DNA of 64,000 nucleotides from Pseudomonas sp. IPO3778 (GTDB lineage Bacteria; Pseudomonadota; Gammaproteobacteria; Pseudomonadales; Pseudomonadaceae): contig NZ_JACARC010000012.1 in the NCBI RefSeq assembly GCF_013386825.1, forward strand, positions 21,573 through 85,572, read 5' to 3'. Both the position numbers and the translations under genes were made by a program. The notes under the pieces are model-generated. The model ran no database searches. It saw only the letters and a program-made list of their open reading frames with translations, and was not told the DNA's origin. Shown here piece after piece: positions 62,046 through 64,000 of this stretch (positions are counted from its first letter, which is position 1; every line of letters starts with the position of its first letter).

Positions 62046-62048
62046 GCC

Positions 62049-63176
62049 CTACTCCGCCACCGCCACCTGATTGCGCCCCAGCGCTTTGGCGCGGTACAGG
62101 GCCTTGTCTGCGGTGTTCATCAAGCCGTGCAGGTCTTGATCGACCGCACGGGCCCAGGCCACGCCCAGGCTGGCGGTCAGGCCATGGACCGGCTCGCTGG
62201 CCAGCCCGGCGATGGCCTTGATCAACTGCTCGGCGATGTCCCGTCCGGTCTCAAGCGAGGTGTCCGGCAACAACACCGCAAACTCTTCGCCCCCCAACCG
62301 CCCGTAGACATCGGCCTGGCGAAACGATGCGCTGATCACCCCGCCGATCTGCCGCAGCACCTGGTCTCCGGCCTGGTGGCCGTAGGTGTCGTTGATGTTT
62401 TTGAAGTGGTCCATGTCCATCATCAGTGCGCACAACGGCTGCTGGTTATGGCGACACTGTTCGTAGAGCAACTGCGCATGTTCAAAGAACGCCCGGCGGT
62501 TCATCAGCCCGGTGAGTTCGTCGGTTTGTGCGGCACGGGTGGAAATATTGTGGGCCCGCTCCATTTGCCGGGTCAGGCGAAAGGCCTTTTCCAGGGCGTC
62601 GGACAGCTTGCGCGTGGCGCCGCCGACAAATGACGAAAACACCAGCACCGCCAGCCCCATCCCCACTTGCATCGAGGAGGGCTGAAACAGCAGCCAGACC
62701 GTACACGGCAGCAACACCAGCCCCATGGACACCAGGGTCATGTAGCGGTAGGCCGAATAACACGAGACCGCACTGACGGACATGCCCACGGTAAACAGCA
62801 TCACCAGTGCCTGGGACAGTCGGTCGTCGGTGGGTATCAGCGCCAGTGCGCCCAAGCCCCAGACGCCGGCAGACAGCATCAGCGTCAACCAGTAGCGCCG
62901 CTCCCAGCGCGCGGGGGTGCGGTCACTGTTGGGGCAGCGAAACCAGGCCATGAACATCGAGATCCGCAGCAGCGACGTCGCCGCCAGCACCACCAGCCAT
63001 ACCACTATCACCGAGTGATCAAAACGGTCCCAGCACAGCCAGCACAGCATGGCGGCCGCCATATAACTGCCGAACACGGCCGAAAAAGACTGACGAAACA
63101 ACTGGTGCAATCGATCTGTTCGCACCTGCTCCTCGATGAAGCCATCCTGGTCCAGCCCACGCCCAAGGCCATTCAT
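62049..63176 (-). CDS. Membrane-bound diguanylate cyclase (GGDEF)
   Basis: The 375-residue protein makes cyclic di-GMP. Residues 30-190 contain about six membrane helices, and a short linker leads to a GGDEF domain (about 215-372) with the active motif GGEEF at 295-299. The inhibitory I-site RQAD (286-289) is five residues upstream, as expected for product feedback. DELTGLMNRRAFFEHA marks the domain start. It is convergent with the hybrid kinase (3 bp apart), which suggests possible functional links to surface behaviour. Confidence 0.9.
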   Translation of the reverse strand: MNGLGRGLDQDGFIEEQVRTDRLHQLFRQSFSAVFGSYMAAAMLCWLCWDRFDHSVIVVWLVVLAATSLLRISMFMAWFRCPNSDRTPARWERRYWLTLMLSAGVWGLGALALIPTDDRLSQALVMLFTVGMSVSAVSCYSAYRYMTLVSMGLVLLPCTVWLLFQPSSMQVGMGLAVLVFSSFVGGATRKLSDALEKAFRLTRQMERAHNISTRAAQTDELTGLMNRRAFFEHAQLLYEQCRHNQQPLCALMMDMDHFKNINDTYGHQAGDQVLRQIGGVISASFRQADVYGRLGGEEFAVLLPDTSLETGRDIAEQLIKAIAGLASEPVHGLTASLGVAWARAVDQDLHGLMNTADKALYRAKALGRNQVAVAE

Positions 63177-63325
63177 TTGGTCCGCCTGATCTTACTGCCG
63201 CGACAAAGTGCCATTGTGGCATCCTGCCAGTAGCCCTAACAACTGAATCAAGCGTGCTAGAGCGCCGAAAGCAGGATAAATATAGGTGAACCCCTTCCCT
63301 CTCGCTCCAGGGACCAGAGCCGCCC

Positions 63326-63853
63326 ATGAATACCCAACCCCTATTCACCCCACGATTGATTCTCAGGGCCCCAACGGTCGACGATGTGGCCAGTGTATTG
63401 GCCATCTATGGCGATCCCGAGACCCACCGCTACAACCCTGCCGGTCCGTTGGCGGATATCGCCCAGGCGAAAGCGGCACTGGATCGCTGGCTGGCCCATT
63501 GGGCAACCCACGGCTTTGGCCAATGGGCGATCAGCACCCGAGACGCGCCGGAGTGGGTGATCGGCTTTGGCGGCATCACGCTGTACCCCTACAACGAGGT
63601 TGAGCGGATCAACCTCGGCTACCGCTTTGCCGTCAGCGCCTGGGGCAAGGGCTACGCGACAGAGTTAGCCACGGCCGCGTTGCACTATGGTTTCAAGGCA
63701 CTGGACCAGCCGCAGGTGTACGGCGTGGTGCGGCCCGGGCACCAGGCCTCAATCAAGGTATTGGAGAAGATCGGTATGCAGCGTATCGATGAACTGGACG
63801 ATGTACCCGGGCAAGCGCCCAGCCTGGTGTACGTGGCCACCCGGCCCGCCTGA
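63326..63853 (+). CDS. GNAT N-acetyltransferase, RimJ/RimL type
   Basis: The 175-residue protein has the RimJ/RimL-like pattern: TPRLILRAPTVDDVASVLAIYGDP at the start, then GYRFAVSAWGKGYATELATAALHYGF (acetyl-CoA loop) and GHQASIKVLEKIGMQRID. It may modify a protein N-terminus or a small amine. The ATG at 63326 is 23 bp after the last base of AGGGACCAG; the upstream site is weak. It is divergent from the diguanylate cyclase. Confidence 0.85.
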   Translation: MNTQPLFTPRLILRAPTVDDVASVLAIYGDPETHRYNPAGPLADIAQAKAALDRWLAHWATHGFGQWAISTRDAPEWVIGFGGITLYPYNEVERINLGYRFAVSAWGKGYATELATAALHYGFKALDQPQVYGVVRPGHQASIKVLEKIGMQRIDELDDVPGQAPSLVYVATRPA

Positions 63854-63986
63854 CCTGTGTATCGCAGTGTGTCCAAGCCGCCCTCAGATACACACGCTTT
63901 AACCCGATGGTTTTCTCGAAACAGGCCGGATACACAACCGCGTTCAACTGTGAGCCAGGCACACAACCCGCCGCTGGAGGCTCGCC

Positions 63987-64000
63987 ATGCACACACCGTT
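63987..64000 (+). CDS. Start of a gene cut by the window edge
   Basis: ATG CAC ACA CCG begins at 63987 with a strong TGGAGG six bases upstream. Only the first four codons and part of a fifth lie in the window, so the product is unknown. Confidence 0.4.

Overview
This window is a chromosomal segment of a Pseudomonas of the fluorescens group. The grounds are high GC with Pseudomonas codon use, many REP-type inverted repeats of the 'gtgggagctggcttgcctgcgat' kind between genes, and two gene sets known from P. putida and P. fluorescens: the nic genes for nicotinate breakdown and the mtlREFGKDYZ genes for mannitol, arabitol and glucitol use. I see no rRNA, tRNA, prophage, complete insertion sequence or CRISPR array.

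Layout. 36-8327: nicotinate catabolism, with nicR and nicX leftward and nicC, nicD, nicE, nicF and nicT rightward, ending in a periplasmic nucleoside hydrolase. nicAB, which makes 6-hydroxynicotinate, is not here and may lie left of the window. 8528-14564: a 1554-residue toxin-like protein with a C-terminal Cys-His-Asp protease or transglutaminase-like domain, then a glycosyltransferase. 14636-24286: mtlR and the polyol operon, with REPs inside it. 24443-31271: an autotransporter, small exported proteins, an aquaporin, and two genes whose promoters share an almost identical lux-box-like palindrome at about -43. 31775-34008: threonine dehydratase with a predicted Ile/Thr attenuation leader, divergent from a ParD-like/methionine aminopeptidase pair. 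34504-38892: a CorA-like, RimK-like and GNAT-C39 module, plus a DUF502 protein. 38906-42278: sulfur scavenging (sfnG, an SfnB-like flavoprotein, a TSUP exporter) with paired sigma-54 promoters. 42361-47085: methyltransferase, DUF3455 protein, ECF sigma/anti-sigma pair, ClC channel and UPF0149 protein. 47259-55615: mixed metabolic genes, including an AA10 LPMO without a signal peptide, a broken AlaX remnant, a second EPSP synthase, and a TetR/quinone reductase pair. 55767-63853: acetyltransferases, a LysR/MFS pair, a CAP-domain protein, Ohr, a hybrid histidine kinase and a diguanylate cyclase.

The most interesting signals are regulatory: (1) the duplicated palindrome/-10 modules at 27089-27138 and 29684-29733; (2) the leader upstream of threonine dehydratase, which combines a probably leaderless leader peptide, a terminator, and a hairpin that hides the ribosome binding site; (3) the 24-bp palindrome in front of the ParD-like/map pair; (4) the paired sigma-54 promoters and central inverted repeat in the sfn region. 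Among proteins, the 1554-residue toxin-like product and the RimK/GNAT-C39/CorA module deserve most attention. All functions are read from sequence and family knowledge; no search was run.
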